Positions 1-10,392 of a DNA stretch of 64,000 bases are shown one piece after another (position 1 is the first letter of the stretch; each line of letters starts with the position of its first letter). The translations under genes were made by a program, and so were the position numbers. The stretch covers positions 1-64,000 of the forward strand of contig CANXME010000549.1 of assembly GCA_948144175.1 (NCBI GenBank). Reading direction: 5' to 3'. The notes beneath the pieces are model-generated. The model had not been told where the DNA came from. It made no database searches and saw only the letters and a list, made by a program, of their open reading frames with translations. Source of the DNA: Closterium sp. NIES-65. Taxonomy: Eukaryota; Streptophyta; Zygnematophyceae; Desmidiales; Closteriaceae.

Positions 1-1
1 G

Positions 2-3000
2 GTGTTTGCTGCAGCGTCCAGGTCTGGTCCTGAGTCTGCCCCCTGTTCGTGTCGTCGCCTGTCTCACGAGACTCTCCTCTGGCACCACCGCATGGGTCAC
101 CCCTCTCTGCTTCGGCTCAGAGGCATGGCCTCCCGTCTTCTTGTGTCTGGTCTCCCCCGGTCCCTCCCTCCCCTTCCTCAGGGCCCTGGCCCTGCCTGTG
201 TCCCCTGTGTCGAGGGGCGCCAGCGTGCTGCCCCTCACTCCTCCCAGTTTCCTCCGACAGAGGCTCCGTTGCAGACGCTTCACATGGACGTGTGGGGCCC
301 TGCCCGCGTCCGTGGACTCGGTCACGAGCGCTACTTCCTGTTGGTGGTTCACGACTACTCGCGTTACACCACAGTCTTCCCCTTGCGCAGCAAGGGTGAT
401 GTCACTGAGGTGCTGATCGACTGGATCCGCGCAGCTCGTCTCCAGCTCAGGCAGAGCTTTGGCTCAGACTTTCCTGTGCTGCGTCTGCACTCGGACAGAG
501 GCGGAGAGTTCTCCTCTGGCCTTCTGCGTGCCTACTGTCGTGCGCGAGGCATCCGTCAGACCTTCACGCTTCCGGACTCACCGCAGCAAAATGGGATTGC
601 GGAGCGCCGCATTGGCATGGTCATGGACGTCGCTCGTACGTCTATGATGCATGCGGCTGCCCCCCATTTTCTGTGGCCGTTTGCAGTCAGGTACGCGGCG
701 CATCAGATCAACCTCCACCCCAGGGGCTCCAGGCCGGAGACCTCCCCAGCTCTGCTGTGGACGGGGAAGGTTGGCGATGCGTCGGCGTTCCGGGTCTGGG
801 GATCTCGGGCGTTTGTCCGCGACTTGTCTGCGGACAAGTTGTCCCCTCGCGCTGCTCCCTGCGTCTTCCTGGGGTTCCCCCCCGACGCCCCTGGGTGGCA
901 GTTCTACCACCCCACCTCTCGCCGTGTTCAGTCCTCCCAGGACGTCACGTTCGACGAGTCGGTACCCTACTACCGCCTCTTCCCCTACCGCACTCCGTCC
1001 CTCCCCCCACCCCCGCTCTTCTTGGTACCAGGTCCACCCCCGGTAGACCCCCTCCCCCCTCAGGGTCCTGCCCCTTCAGGTGTGTCCCAGGTAGACGCGG
1101 TCGAGCCTGTCGAGGTCACTGGTGACTCTGGTGCTGCTGTGGGTGCTGAGCCTAGGGGTGCTGTGACTGGGGGTGCTGTGCCTGGGGGTGCTGAGCCTGG
1201 GAGTGCGGAGCTTGGGGGTGCGGAGTCTGAGGGTGCTGAGCCTGGGGAGGCTGAGCCTGGGGGTGCTGGGCCTGGGGGTGCTGAGCCTGGGGGTGCTGAG
1301 CCTGGGGGTGCTGAGCCTGGGGGTGCTGAGACTCGAGGTGCTGCGCCTGGGGGTGCTGAGCCTGGGAGTGCTGAGACTGGAGGTTCTTCGCCTGGAGGTT
1401 GTCCGGGTGCTTCGTCTCGCCGAGAGCCACTCTCCCCACAGGAGCTGCGTGAGTGGTTTGCCCGGCGCTGGAGGCGTGCTGCTGGTGCTGGAGGTTCTTC
1501 GGCTGCTGAGGGTGCTGCTGCCGCGCGTCCCGGAGGTGCTCGTACTGGGAGTACTGGAGCTGTTGGGCCTGCGGGTTCTCCTGGAGCTGGTGCTGCTGAG
1601 CGTGTTGGCGCCGAGACTACAGCTGGCGGTCCGACTGGCAGGGCTCCTGGTGCTGCTGGAGGTTCTGGGGCTGCTGGAGGTGCTGCTGGGGGTTCTGGAG
1701 CTACTGGAGGTGCTGCTGGAGCGGGTACTCCTGCTGGGGGTACTGGTGCTGTCCCTTCTGTTTCTGGCGTCGCCACGCGACCCCGACCGTACTTCGTTCC
1801 ACTTCTGCAGCAGGTTCTTGGTCTTACACCTTCTCCTGGTCCTCCTCCTCCTCCTCCCTTAGAGGGTCCACAGCCTGTCCAGTCACAGTCACAGCTACAG
1901 CCTGCCTCCCCTTTGCCTGCTCCTTCTCCCTACACTGGTCCGACTGGAGGTCTTACTGAGCGTCGTGAGCCTGCGTCACGTCCTGCGTCGCCTGTTCGTG
2001 CTGCGCGCACTAGTGGTCGTGGTTTGCGTCAGCGTCCTCCTCCTGTCCCTGGCACGCACCGGATGTCTCTGTGTCCATCCACTGCTCCTCTGCGTGCCCC
2101 TTTGCCTTCTCCTCCTGCTTCCTCTCTTCCTGCTCTTGCCGACCCGGAGTCGGACTTTCTTCGTGCTGCCAGTCCTACTGTCACGCGTCTCCTTGCTACT
2201 GCCGTCAATGACCCTTCTTTCGAGTCTTCTGCTGCGTCCGCCCTTGTTACTGAGCTCGTCGACTTTGCTGCGTGCTGTCGTCTAGACTACGCTGCTAGTC
2301 TTGTCGCTCAGTCTGAGTCTGCCTGTCCTCCGTCCGTCGGGGGTGAGTGTGCCCTTGGCACGGACGTCCTAGAGGACAGGCAGGAGGAGTTCCAGTGTCT
2401 GGCCGCCGCTTCACCTCATCTAGCGTCTGTACTGCTCACCCCTGAGGGAGACCCGGATGCACTAGAGATCCCGACTCCGCGCTCTTACGCGGAGGCGATA
2501 GAGGGTCCCTACTCCTCTCAGTGGCAGGCAGCTATGGATGCAGAGATGGCTTCCTGGAAGTCCACAGGCACCTACGTTGACGCTGTCCCCCCTCCTGGGG
2601 CGAACATTGTCAGTGGCATGTGGATCTTCAGGGTGAAGCGGCCGCCGGGTTCTCCGCCTGTCTTCAAGGCGCGTTACGTGGCTCGTGGCTTCAGTCAGCG
2701 GCAGGGAGTTGACTACTTTCAGACCTTCTCCCCCACCCCGAAGATGACCACTCTTCGGGTACTGCTGCACGTTGCTGCTCACCGCGACTACGAGCTGCAC
2801 TCTCTCGACTTCAGCACTGCTTTCTTGCAGGGCAGCCTGCACGAGGAGATCTGGCTGCGTCGCCCACCTGGCTTCACTGGGTCTTTCCCTCCTGGTACCC
2901 AGTGGAGTCTCCGGCGTCCAGTCTACGGTCTCTGCCAGGCGCCGCGTGAGTGGCACGACACACTGAGGACTACGCTGGCGGCACTTGGGTTTGCTCCTTC

Positions 3001-4048
3001 CACTGCAGACCCGTCGCTGTTTTTGCGCACCGACACCTCTCTGCCGCCGTTCTACATCCTCGTGTACGTCGACGATTTGGTCTTTGCCACAGCTGACACA
3101 GCTGGACTCGCCTACGTGAAGTCCGAGCTGCAGAAGAGACACACGTGCACTGACCTAGGTGAACTGCGCAGCTACCTTGGCTTGCAGATCACCCGGGACA
3201 GAGCACGCCGCACCATCACCCTGACTCAGTCACACATGGTGCATCAGGTCCTTCAGCGCTTCGGCTTCACGTACTCCTCGCCTCAGGCCACTCCTCTGCC
3301 TACTCACCACTCGCTCTCAGCTCTGCCTTCGGATGAGTCCGTAGAGTCGAGTGGCCCGTATGCAGAGCTTGTTGGCTGCCTTATGTACCTGATGACCTGC
3401 ACACGACCTGACCTTGCATACCCTCTTAGCATTCTCGCACGCTATGTTGCTCCTGGGAGACACCGACCAGAGCACATGGCTGCAGCGAAGAGGGTGTTGC
3501 GCTACTTGTGCAGTACGTCGGGCATGGGGCTAGTGCTTGGAGGGCGCAGTCCAGTGGTCCTCACTGGGCACGCGGACGCTTCTTGGGCTGACGACCAGGC
3601 TACGCAGCGGTCGTCACAGGGTTACACCTTCAACCTTGGTTCCGGCTCTGTTTCGTGGCGGGCTACCCGCTCGTCTTCTGTTCTCGGCTCCAGTTGTGAG
3701 GCTGAGATCTACGCCGGGGCTATGGCGGCCCAGGAGCTTCGCTGGCTCACCTACGTGCTGACCGACCTTGGAGAGCCGCCTCGTTCTCCTCCAGTCCTGT
3801 ACGTAGACAACAAGGCCATGCTGGCCTTGTGTCGAGAGCAGCGACTGGAGCACAGGACAAAGCAAATTGCTCTCCGCTACTTTCTTGCTCGTGAGCTACA
3901 GCAGCGTGGACAGTTGCGACTTGCGTACGTGGCCTCTGAGGCCAACACTGCTGATGTCTTCACCAAGGCACTTGCGCCTTGTGATCATCAGCGCTGCTGC
4001 ACGCAGCTGGGTCTTGTGCCTCTCTTGCCTCACTTGCTCACTTCTTGA
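2..4048 (+). CDS. Copia pol polyprotein of element A (5'-partial): integrase, reverse transcriptase, RNase H
   Basis: Open for 1348 codons with no internal stop, and open at the window edge. Domains in order: GAG-pre-integrase zinc-binding region (WHHRMGHPS near residue 28, CVPC near 67); integrase core with the DDE triad at D96 (DVWGP), D165 (LHSDRGGEF) and E201 (NGIAERR), the last two separated by 35 residues as expected; an Ala/Glu/Pro/Gly repeat linker (about 380-470) followed by PQELREWFARRW; copia reverse transcriptase (LDFSTAFLQG; YVDD near 1022); RNase H with HADASWADD and the terminal TADVFTKAL motif. It would copy element RNA into DNA and integrate it. All catalytic residues visible here are present, so this half looks functional; gag and protease lie upstream of the window. 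Confidence 0.93.
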   Translation: MFAAASRSGPESAPCSCRRLSHETLLWHHRMGHPSLLRLRGMASRLLVSGLPRSLPPLPQGPGPACVPCVEGRQRAAPHSSQFPPTEAPLQTLHMDVWGPARVRGLGHERYFLLVVHDYSRYTTVFPLRSKGDVTEVLIDWIRAARLQLRQSFGSDFPVLRLHSDRGGEFSSGLLRAYCRARGIRQTFTLPDSPQQNGIAERRIGMVMDVARTSMMHAAAPHFLWPFAVRYAAHQINLHPRGSRPETSPALLWTGKVGDASAFRVWGSRAFVRDLSADKLSPRAAPCVFLGFPPDAPGWQFYHPTSRRVQSSQDVTFDESVPYYRLFPYRTPSLPPPPLFLVPGPPPVDPLPPQGPAPSGVSQVDAVEPVEVTGDSGAAVGAEPRGAVTGGAVPGGAEPGSAELGGAESEGAEPGEAEPGGAGPGGAEPGGAEPGGAEPGGAETRGAAPGGAEPGSAETGGSSPGGCPGASSRREPLSPQELREWFARRWRRAAGAGGSSAAEGAAAARPGGARTGSTGAVGPAGSPGAGAAERVGAETTAGGPTGRAPGAAGGSGAAGGAAGGSGATGGAAGAGTPAGGTGAVPSVSGVATRPRPYFVPLLQQVLGLTPSPGPPPPPPLEGPQPVQSQSQLQPASPLPAPSPYTGPTGGLTERREPASRPASPVRAARTSGRGLRQRPPPVPGTHRMSLCPSTAPLRAPLPSPPASSLPALADPESDFLRAASPTVTRLLATAVNDPSFESSAASALVTELVDFAACCRLDYAASLVAQSESACPPSVGGECALGTDVLEDRQEEFQCLAAASPHLASVLLTPEGDPDALEIPTPRSYAEAIEGPYSSQWQAAMDAEMASWKSTGTYVDAVPPPGANIVSGMWIFRVKRPPGSPPVFKARYVARGFSQRQGVDYFQTFSPTPKMTTLRVLLHVAAHRDYELHSLDFSTAFLQGSLHEEIWLRRPPGFTGSFPPGTQWSLRRPVYGLCQAPREWHDTLRTTLAALGFAPSTADPSLFLRTDTSLPPFYILVYVDDLVFATADTAGLAYVKSELQKRHTCTDLGELRSYLGLQITRDRARRTITLTQSHMVHQVLQRFGFTYSSPQATPLPTHHSLSALPSDESVESSGPYAELVGCLMYLMTCTRPDLAYPLSILARYVAPGRHRPEHMAAAKRVLRYLCSTSGMGLVLGGRSPVVLTGHADASWADDQATQRSSQGYTFNLGSGSVSWRATRSSSVLGSSCEAEIYAGAMAAQELRWLTYVLTDLGEPPRSPPVLYVDNKAMLALCREQRLEHRTKQIALRYFLARELQQRGQLRLAYVASEANTADVFTKALAPCDHQRCCTQLGLVPLLPHLLTS

Positions 4049-4260
4049 CCTTGCTTGTACCTTTACCTATATATACTCTTGCTCTTGCTTGCTTGACTCT
4101 TGTATATCTCTATATGTGATCTTGCATGTGAACTGGCCTTCTGGCCTTTGAACTTGTGCTCGGAATGTGTGGTGACTTTGTGATCCACCCTGAGCTTTGC
4201 TTTGCTTTGCTTGACTGGTCTTGTGACCCCTTGTTCTCCCCCACTTTTCCTATGGGGGTG

Positions 4261-4392
4261 TGTCAGAACATTATAGCTTATGCTATTGTGTAGGCTATAG
4301 TGGGGTATCCCATAAGGGGTACAATCCCATTAGGGTTTCCTATTTGTACCCACTTCATTCATAGTCATTTCATTCTCGTTCTATTTTTCTCA
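4261..4392 (+). repeat. 3' LTR of Copia element A (132 bp)
   Basis: Starts TGTCAGAACATTATAGC directly after the purine tract and ends in TTTCTCA. Element E's LTR has the same length and very similar sequence and is followed by a TGGTATCGAGC primer-binding site, which fixes the right border. Here no primer-binding site follows, so it is a 3' LTR. Confidence 0.88.
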
Positions 4393-4735
4393 CGCGGCCC
4401 CTTCGCGGCCTCCTTCACGGCCCCTTAGCGGCCTCCCTTCGCGGCCCTTTCGCGGCCCCTTCACGGCCCCTTCGTGGCACCTTCGCGGCCCCTTCGCGGC
4501 CCCTTCGCGGCCCCTTCGCGGCACCTTCGCGGCCCCTTCGCGGCCCCTTCGCGGCCCCTTCGCGGCCCCTTCGCGGCCCCTTCGCGGCCCCTTCGCGCCC
4601 CTTCACGCCCCCTTCGCGGCCCCTTCGCGGCCCCTTCGCGGACCCTTCACGGCCCCTTCGCGACCCCTTCGCGGCCCCTTCACGGCCCCTTCGCGGCCCC
4701 CTCGCGACTCCCTTCGCGGCCCCTTCGCGGCCCCG
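4393..4735 (+). repeat. GC-rich minisatellite, leader of element B (unit about 11-12 bp)
   Basis: Near-perfect tandem copies of a unit like GCGGCCCCTTC, with occasional A or T variants. All six-frame translations here are low-complexity and are not genes. It continues into degenerate CGTCGCCxGTCGCGGCCCCGCC repeats up to about 4860. Confidence 0.85.
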
Positions 4736-4974
4736 CCCCGCTGCCCGTAGCGGCCCCGCCCTGTCGCCAGTCGCGGCCCCGCCCCATCGCCAGTCGCGGC
4801 CCCGCCCCGTCGCCTGTCGCGGCCCCGCCCCGTCGCCAGTCGCGGCCCCGCCGCGTCGCCCCCGCCTCGTCGCGACGCCCCTGCGAGACCCGCGAGGCGC
4901 GGCTCCTGCGCGTCGCGACGCCCCTGCGGGACCCGCGTGGCGTCACCCCTGCCCGCCGCGGCGCCCTGCCCTAA

Positions 4975-5455
4975 CCCGCGCCCTGGAGCAGCCGCCACTG
5001 CCGCAGCCGCCCCTGGAGTTGCCGCCCCTGCAGCAGCCGCCCCTGGAGCAGCCGCCCCTGAAGCAGCCGCCCCTGGAGCAGCCGCCACTGCAGCAGCCGC
5101 CCCTGGAGCAGCCACCCCTGCAACAGCCGCCCCTGTAGCAGCCGCACCTGGAGCAGCCGCCAATGTAGCAGCCGCCCCTGGAGCAGCCACCCCTGCAGCA
5201 GCCGCCCTTGGAGCAGCCGCCCCTGCAGCAGCCGCCCCTAGAGCAGCCGCCCCTGCAGCAGCCGCCCCTGGAGCAGCCGCCCCTGCAGCAGCCGCCCCTG
5301 GAGCAGCCGCCACTGCAGCAGCCGCCCCTGGAGCAGCCACCCCTGCAGCAGCCGCCCCTGGAGCAGCCGCCCCTGCAGCAGCCGCCCCTGGAGCAGCCAC
5401 CACTACAGCAGCCGCCCCTGGAGCAGCCGCCCCTGGAGCAGCAGCCGCCCCTGCA
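4975..5455 (+). repeat. 15/30-bp minisatellite, leader of element B
   Basis: About 30 tandem copies of a 15-bp unit alternating CCTGGAGCAGCCGCC and CCTGCAGCAGCCGCC, so a 30-bp higher-order unit is visible. Open frames across it (Ala-Pro or Gln-Pro repeats) arise only because the unit length is a multiple of three. It lies between the LTR side and gag, like the leaders of C, D, E and F but with a different unit. Confidence 0.85.
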
Positions 5456-5609
5456 GCTGCCGTGGAGCCCTATAGTGGTAGCGGCCTCGCCATTGCCGCC
5501 GTCGTACGCCTGCCCTTCTCGCCACTGGTGAGCACTGCCCTGCCCATACTGCTGTTACTGCTGCTCTTGCTGCTACTGCTCTTTCTACTGCTACTGCTGC
5601 TCCTGGCGT

Positions 5610-5985
5610 GGCCAGATGCAGCTCCAGCGCCGTCCGCGTGAGTCCCTTGCCCCCCAACAGCTTCGTGAGTGGTACGCTAGTTGGGGTTGTAGGGGTGGCC
5701 GTACTGCGACTACTGCTATTGCTACTGCTGTTGCTACTGCGGCTACCACTGCTCCTGCTGCTCCTGGCGGTGGCCAGATGTAGCTCCAGCGACGTCCGCA
5801 TGAGTCCCTCACGCCCCAGCAGCATCCTGAGTGGTACGCTACTTGGGGTTGTCGGGGTGGCCGTAGTGGGAGTCGTCCTGGAGTGAGTAGTTCGGCAGCT
5901 GCTTGTCGTGGCCAGGTGCAGCTGCAGCGTCGTCCGTGCGCGGTCCTTTTGCCCCAGCAGCTTCGTGAGTGGTACGCTCAGCGTG
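5610..5985 (+). repeat. Triplicated gag segment in element B
   Basis: Three in-frame copies of a segment encoding roughly QLQRRPxESLxPQQLREWYA begin at about 5610, 5772 and 5910 (spacing 162 and 138 bp). Copies 1 and 2 are followed by a WGCRGGR block. The second copy carries a TAG stop at 5781-5783. Other elements carry this segment once, just before the zinc-knuckle-like motif. Confidence 0.8.
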
Positions 5986-8672
5986 ACGGGTCACGGGGTA
6001 CTGCTCGCTGTCCGTACTACATTCGCACTGGTGCTCGGACTGGTCAGCCTTGCAGGACGTTTGGTCACGCAGAGTCCCGCTGCTTCGCCCGTGTGAGCGA
6101 CGCCTGGCGTACGGAGTTTGGCGACGCGGCTGAGCTCCCCGACTGGGTGGAGCTGCTTAGGCTGAGGGTAGATATCTATACTCTTGACTATGATGCTATC
6201 CTCACTGCCATGTATACATTGCCTACTAGTGATGAGGGTGACTGTTACCTGTGTGTTCCGCCTGACCCGGGCATTGAGACTGCTGCTCTAGGTGCTGGTG
6301 AGGCTGCTGCTCTAGGTGCTAGTGCGTCTGCTGCTCCAGGTGCTGGTGAGTCTGCTGCCCCAGGTACTGGTGCGTCTGCTCTCTCAGGTACCACGTCGGC
6401 TCAGGCCTTACACACCTTCACCCTTGACTCGGGTGCTTCCCGCTCCTTCTTTCGAGACCGCACCACGCTTACACCGCTTAGTCGGCCAGTTGCGGTCCCC
6501 CTGGCGGACCCCTCTAGGGGTCCTGTCCTTGCCCACTTCTCCACTGTCCTACCGTGTCCGGCGGCCCCTTCTGGCACCCTGTCACGTCTTTACCTCCCCT
6601 CGTTCTCTACAAACTTGGTGAGTGGTGCTGATCTACAGGATGGGGGGGCTGACCAGTTCACTCCTGCGAGTCAGCGGGTGACCCACTACACGTGTGCTCG
6701 GACGGGCCGACACTTGGCCACGTTTACCCGTCAGCCGGGGTCGAGCCTGTACACGCTCACTACTGAGTCTCCTCCGGTTGCTGAGTCTGGTCAAGTAGCT
6801 GCGTCGGGTCAGGTGTTTGCTGCAGCGTCCAGGTCTGGTCCTGAGTCTGCTCCCTGCTTGTGTCGTCTCCTGTCCCACCGGACTCTCCTCTGGCACCACC
6901 GCCTTGGTCACCCTTCCCTGCCTCGTCTCCGAGGCATGGCCTCCCGTTACCTTGTCTCTGGTCTCCCCCGGTCCCTCCCTCCCCTCCCTCCGGGGCCTGC
7001 CCCTACCTGCGTTCCCTGCGTCGAGGGGCGGCAGCGCGCCGCCCCTCACTCCTCCGATTTTCCTCCGACAGAGGCTCCCCTGCAGACTCTTCACATGGAC
7101 GTGTGGGGCCCCGCCCGCGTCTGTGGCCAGGGTCACGAGCGTTACTTCCTGTTGGTGGTTGATGACTACTCGCGTTACACCACGGTGTTCCCCTTGCGCA
7201 GCAAGGGTGACGTCACCGAGGTGTTGATCGACTGGATCCGCGCAGCTCGTTTCCAGCTCCGAGAGAGTTTCGGCTCGAACTTTCCTGTTCTGCGTCTGCA
7301 CTCTGACAGAGGCGGGGAGTTTTCCTCTGGCCTTCTGGGAGCCTTCTGTCATGCATAGGGCATCCGCCAGACCTTCACGCTTCTGGCCTCTCCATAGCAA
7401 AATGGGATTGCTGAGCGCCGCATTGGCATGGTCATGGACGTCGCACGTACGTCCATGATCCATGCGGTTGCTCCCCATTTTCTGTGGCCGTTTGCGGTTC
7501 GGTACGCAGCGCATCAGATCAACCTTCAACCCCGGGTCTCCTTGCCAGAGACCTCCCCCACCTTGCAGTGGACGGGGAAGGTTGGCGATGCATCTGCGTT
7601 TCGTGTCTGGGGATCTCGGGCGTTTGTCCGCGACTTGTCTGCGGACAAGCTGTCCCCCCGTGCTGTTCCCTGCGTCTTCCTTGGCTTCCCCCCTGACGCG
7701 CCTTGTTGGTAGTTTTACCACCCCACCTCGCGCCATGTTTTGTCCTCCCAGGACGTCACCTTTGACGAGTCGGTTCCTTACTACCGTCTCTTCCTCTACC
7801 GCACTGCGCCCCTCCCCGCGCCGCCGCTCTTCCTTGCGCCAGGTCCCCCCCGGGTAGAACCTCTCCCCCGTCAGGGTCCTGCCCCGTCAGGTGTGTCCCA
7901 GGTAGACGCAGTCGAGCCTGTCGAGGTAGCTGTTGACTCTGGTGCTGCTAGGGGTGCTGAGCCTGGGGGTGCTGAGTCTGGGGTTGCTAAGCCTGGGGGT
8001 GCTGAGGCTCGGGGTGCTGAGTCTGGGGGTGCTAAGCCTGGGGGTGCTGAGGCTCAAGGTGCTGAGCCTGGGGGTGCAGAGCCTGGAGGTGCGGAGCCTG
8101 GGGGTGCTGAGCCTAGGGGTGCGGAGCCTGGGGGTGCTGGGTCTGCTCGTGTGGCCTCTGGCGGGGCTGGATCTGGGGGCCCTTCGGTTGCTTCGTCTCG
8201 GCGGGAGCTACCCTCTCCACAGGAGCTGCGCGAGTGGTTTGCCCGGCGCTGGACCCGTGCTGCTGGAGCTGGAGGTGCTACTGTTGCTGCTGACCCTGGG
8301 GTCGGCGCTGGAGGTACTGGAGCCACTGGTCCTGGAGGTGCTCGTACTGGCGGTACTGGAGCTGCTGGGACTGGAGGTGCTGCTGGGGCTGCTGGAGTTG
8401 GTGCTGCTGGAGGTACTGGAGCTGCTGGTACTGCTGGGGGGACTGGAGCTGCTGGGCCTGGAGGTGCTCCTGGTGCTGGAGCTACTGGCGCTGCTGGAGC
8501 TGGCGGTCCTGCTGAGGTAGGTGCTGCTGGGGCTGCTGGAGCTGGAGCTGCTGGGGGTGTTGGCGCAGGGGGTGCTGCTGGCGCTGGTGCTTCTGAGGGT
8601 GCTGGAGTTGGCGCTGCTGGAGCAGGAGGTGCTGCTGGCGCTGGTGCTGCCGCTGGGGGTACTGGTGCTGTC

Positions 8673-9040
8673 TGTGAGGATCTAGGATCGAGCTCAGAAA
8701 AGAGAATGTGAATTGAATTGAATGATCACCTGGGTACAACGCGAGGCTATATATAGGCTCGACACAAGGCCCAGTAACCAGGTGTTACGCGAAGGTTCCG
8801 CGGGTCGCGAAGCGTCCCATACAGATCCTTACCGAATTTGGTAGAAGGCAATTCGGTGGCAACCGAAAAGCCAGAATTCGGTGCACGCAACCTAGCTCGG
8901 TGCTATAACTATAATATAGGAAAGCACCTAGCCTAGAAAATCAAGCAATTCATGCATGCATATAATTATCCTATGCTAGAAATAGCATGATAAAGTAAAG
9001 GCAAGCAAGCATAGCTGGCATAAGCCGCCGTACTCTCACA
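8673..9040. mobile_element. Solo LTR of an unrelated LTR retrotransposon (368 bp) with CTGTC target duplication
   Basis: Begins TGTGAGGATC and ends ACTCTCACA, so the termini are TG...CA and inverted (TGTGAG/CTCACA). It is flanked by 5-bp direct repeats CTGTC at 8668-8672 and 9041-9045. Removing it and one repeat restores the B linker sequence as in element A. It is more AT-rich than its surroundings, contains a TATA-like CTATATATAG near 8748 and no coding capacity. Its sequence does not match the other LTRs in the window. A small non-autonomous element is the alternative. Confidence 0.82.
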
Positions 9041-9211
9041 CTGTCCCTGCTGTTTCTGGAGGCGCTGCGCGGCTGCGGCCGTACTTCGTTCCGCTCCTTG
9101 AGCAGGTTCTTGGTCTTCCGCCTTCTACTAGTCCTGCTCCTCCCTTAGAGTGTCCACCGCCTGTCCAGTCGCAGTCACAGTTACAGCCCGCCTCCCCCCT
9201 GCCTGCTCCTT

Positions 9212-9336
9212 TGTCAAACTCAGATGCTATAGTCTGTGTAGGCTGTAGTGGGGTAGACAATATGGGGTACAACACTTCTAGGTTTCCCTACTTGTACCCA
9301 CCTGCTTGCTAGTTCATTCATTCCTCATTCTTCACA
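9212..9336 (+). repeat. 5' LTR of Copia element C
   Basis: 125 bp from TGTCAAACTC to TTCTTCACA, followed immediately by a tRNA-type primer-binding site. Three substitutions separate it from the 3' LTR, so the insertion is older than element F. Confidence 0.93.
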
Positions 9337-9350
9337 TGGTATAGAGCAGG
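9337..9350 (+). promoter_or_regulatory. Primer-binding site of element C
   Basis: TGGTATAGAGCAGG directly follows the LTR. It resembles the common initiator-Met tRNA-type site TGGTATCAGAGC, with changes also seen in elements D and E (TGGTATCGAGC). Confidence 0.8.
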
Positions 9351-9439
9351 TTTCCTAGTGGGAACGCTTCCTTGGGCCCACCACTGAAATTTTCCTTTCT
9401 GATCGGAGCGCCAGTCGCTCCTGCCCGAGGCGCGCCTTT

Positions 9440-10330
9440 TTCGCCGCCCTTTCCATGCCCCTAGTGGCCCCTAGCGGCCTCGTTGCCGCCCCTCAAGCGG
9501 CCCCGTTGCCGCCCCTCGCGGCCCCGTCGCCACCCCTACGCGGCCCCGTCGCCGCCCCTAGCGGCCCCGTCGCCGCCCCTAGCGGCCCCGTCGCCGCCTC
9601 TCACCCTACGCGGCCCCGTCGCCGCCCCTACGCGGCCTCGTCGCCGCCTCTAGCGGCCCCGTCGCCGCCCCTATCGGCCCCGTTGCCGCCTCTCACCCTA
9701 CGCGGCCCCGTCGCCGCCCATACGCGGCCCCGTCGCCGCCCCTAGCGGCCCCGTCGCCGCCTCTCACCCTACGCGGCCCCGTTGCCGCCCCTAAGCGGCC
9801 CCGCTGCCGCCCCTAAGCGGCCCCGTCGCCGCCCCTAAGCGGCCCTGTCGCCGCCTCTACGCGGCCCTTTCGCCGCCTCTACGCGGCCCCGTCGCCGCCC
9901 TCCCCTTCTTACGCGGCCCCGTCGCCACCACTATATGGCCCCGTCGCCGCTCCCCTCCCTAAGCGGCCCCGTCGCCGCCCCTAGCGGCCCCAACGCCGCC
10001 TCTATCGAGCGGCCCAGCAGCTGAGCCGCCCAACAGCAGAGCCGCCGAGCCGCCCAGCAGCCGAGCCACCGAGCCGCCCACCAACCGAGGCGCCGAGCCG
10101 CCCGATAGCCGAGCCGCCCAGCAGCCGAGCCACCGAGCCGCACAGCAGTCGAGCCGCCGAGCCACCGAGCCGCCGAGCAACCGAGCCGCCGAGCTGCCCG
10201 ACAGCCGAGCCGCCCAGCAGCCGAGCCGCCGAGCCGCCCAGCAGCCGACCCGCCGAGTCGCCCGACAGCCGAGCCGCCCAGCAGCCGAGCCGCCGAGCCG
10301 CCCTGCCGTCGAGCCGCTCCTAGTCCTACC
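9440..10330 (+). repeat. GC-rich minisatellite leader of element C
   Basis: Two blocks: about 9460-9990 with units near 20 bp (GCCGCCCCTAGCGGCCCCGTC and variants), and about 10005-10320 with units of 17-19 bp (GAGCCGCCCAGCAGCC). No gene is supported inside it. The Gag start follows at 10393. Confidence 0.85.
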
Positions 10331-10392
10331 GGCGCGCCCCGGCCCTACTTACTCGGACTGGTGAGCTCACTCCTTGCTAGGCCACTGCAGTT

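Larger units (their letters stand above)
1..4392 (+). mobile_element. Copia element A, 3' part (starts outside window)
   Basis: This is the 3' portion of a Ty1/copia LTR retrotransposon: the downstream half of the gag-pol frame, a purine-rich tract (TATGGGGGTG, 4251-4260) and a 3' LTR beginning TGTCAG and ending CA. Domain order is integrase before reverse transcriptase, which defines copia. Right after the LTR the sequence becomes a GC-rich minisatellite (starting CGCGG) of the kind that forms leaders in this family. The simplest reading is that A inserted into the leader of element B. The matching target-site duplication would be off the left edge. Confidence 0.9.

Noticed and set aside
1060-1776. 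238-codon minus-strand open frame
   Set aside because: It is the antisense of the integrase-RT linker repeat in element A pol; similar antisense frames appear in every copy.
4603-5641. Long Ala/Pro- and Gln/Pro-rich open frames on both strands
   Set aside because: They translate GC-rich minisatellites whose unit length is divisible by 3; no start context, domain or conservation supports them as genes.
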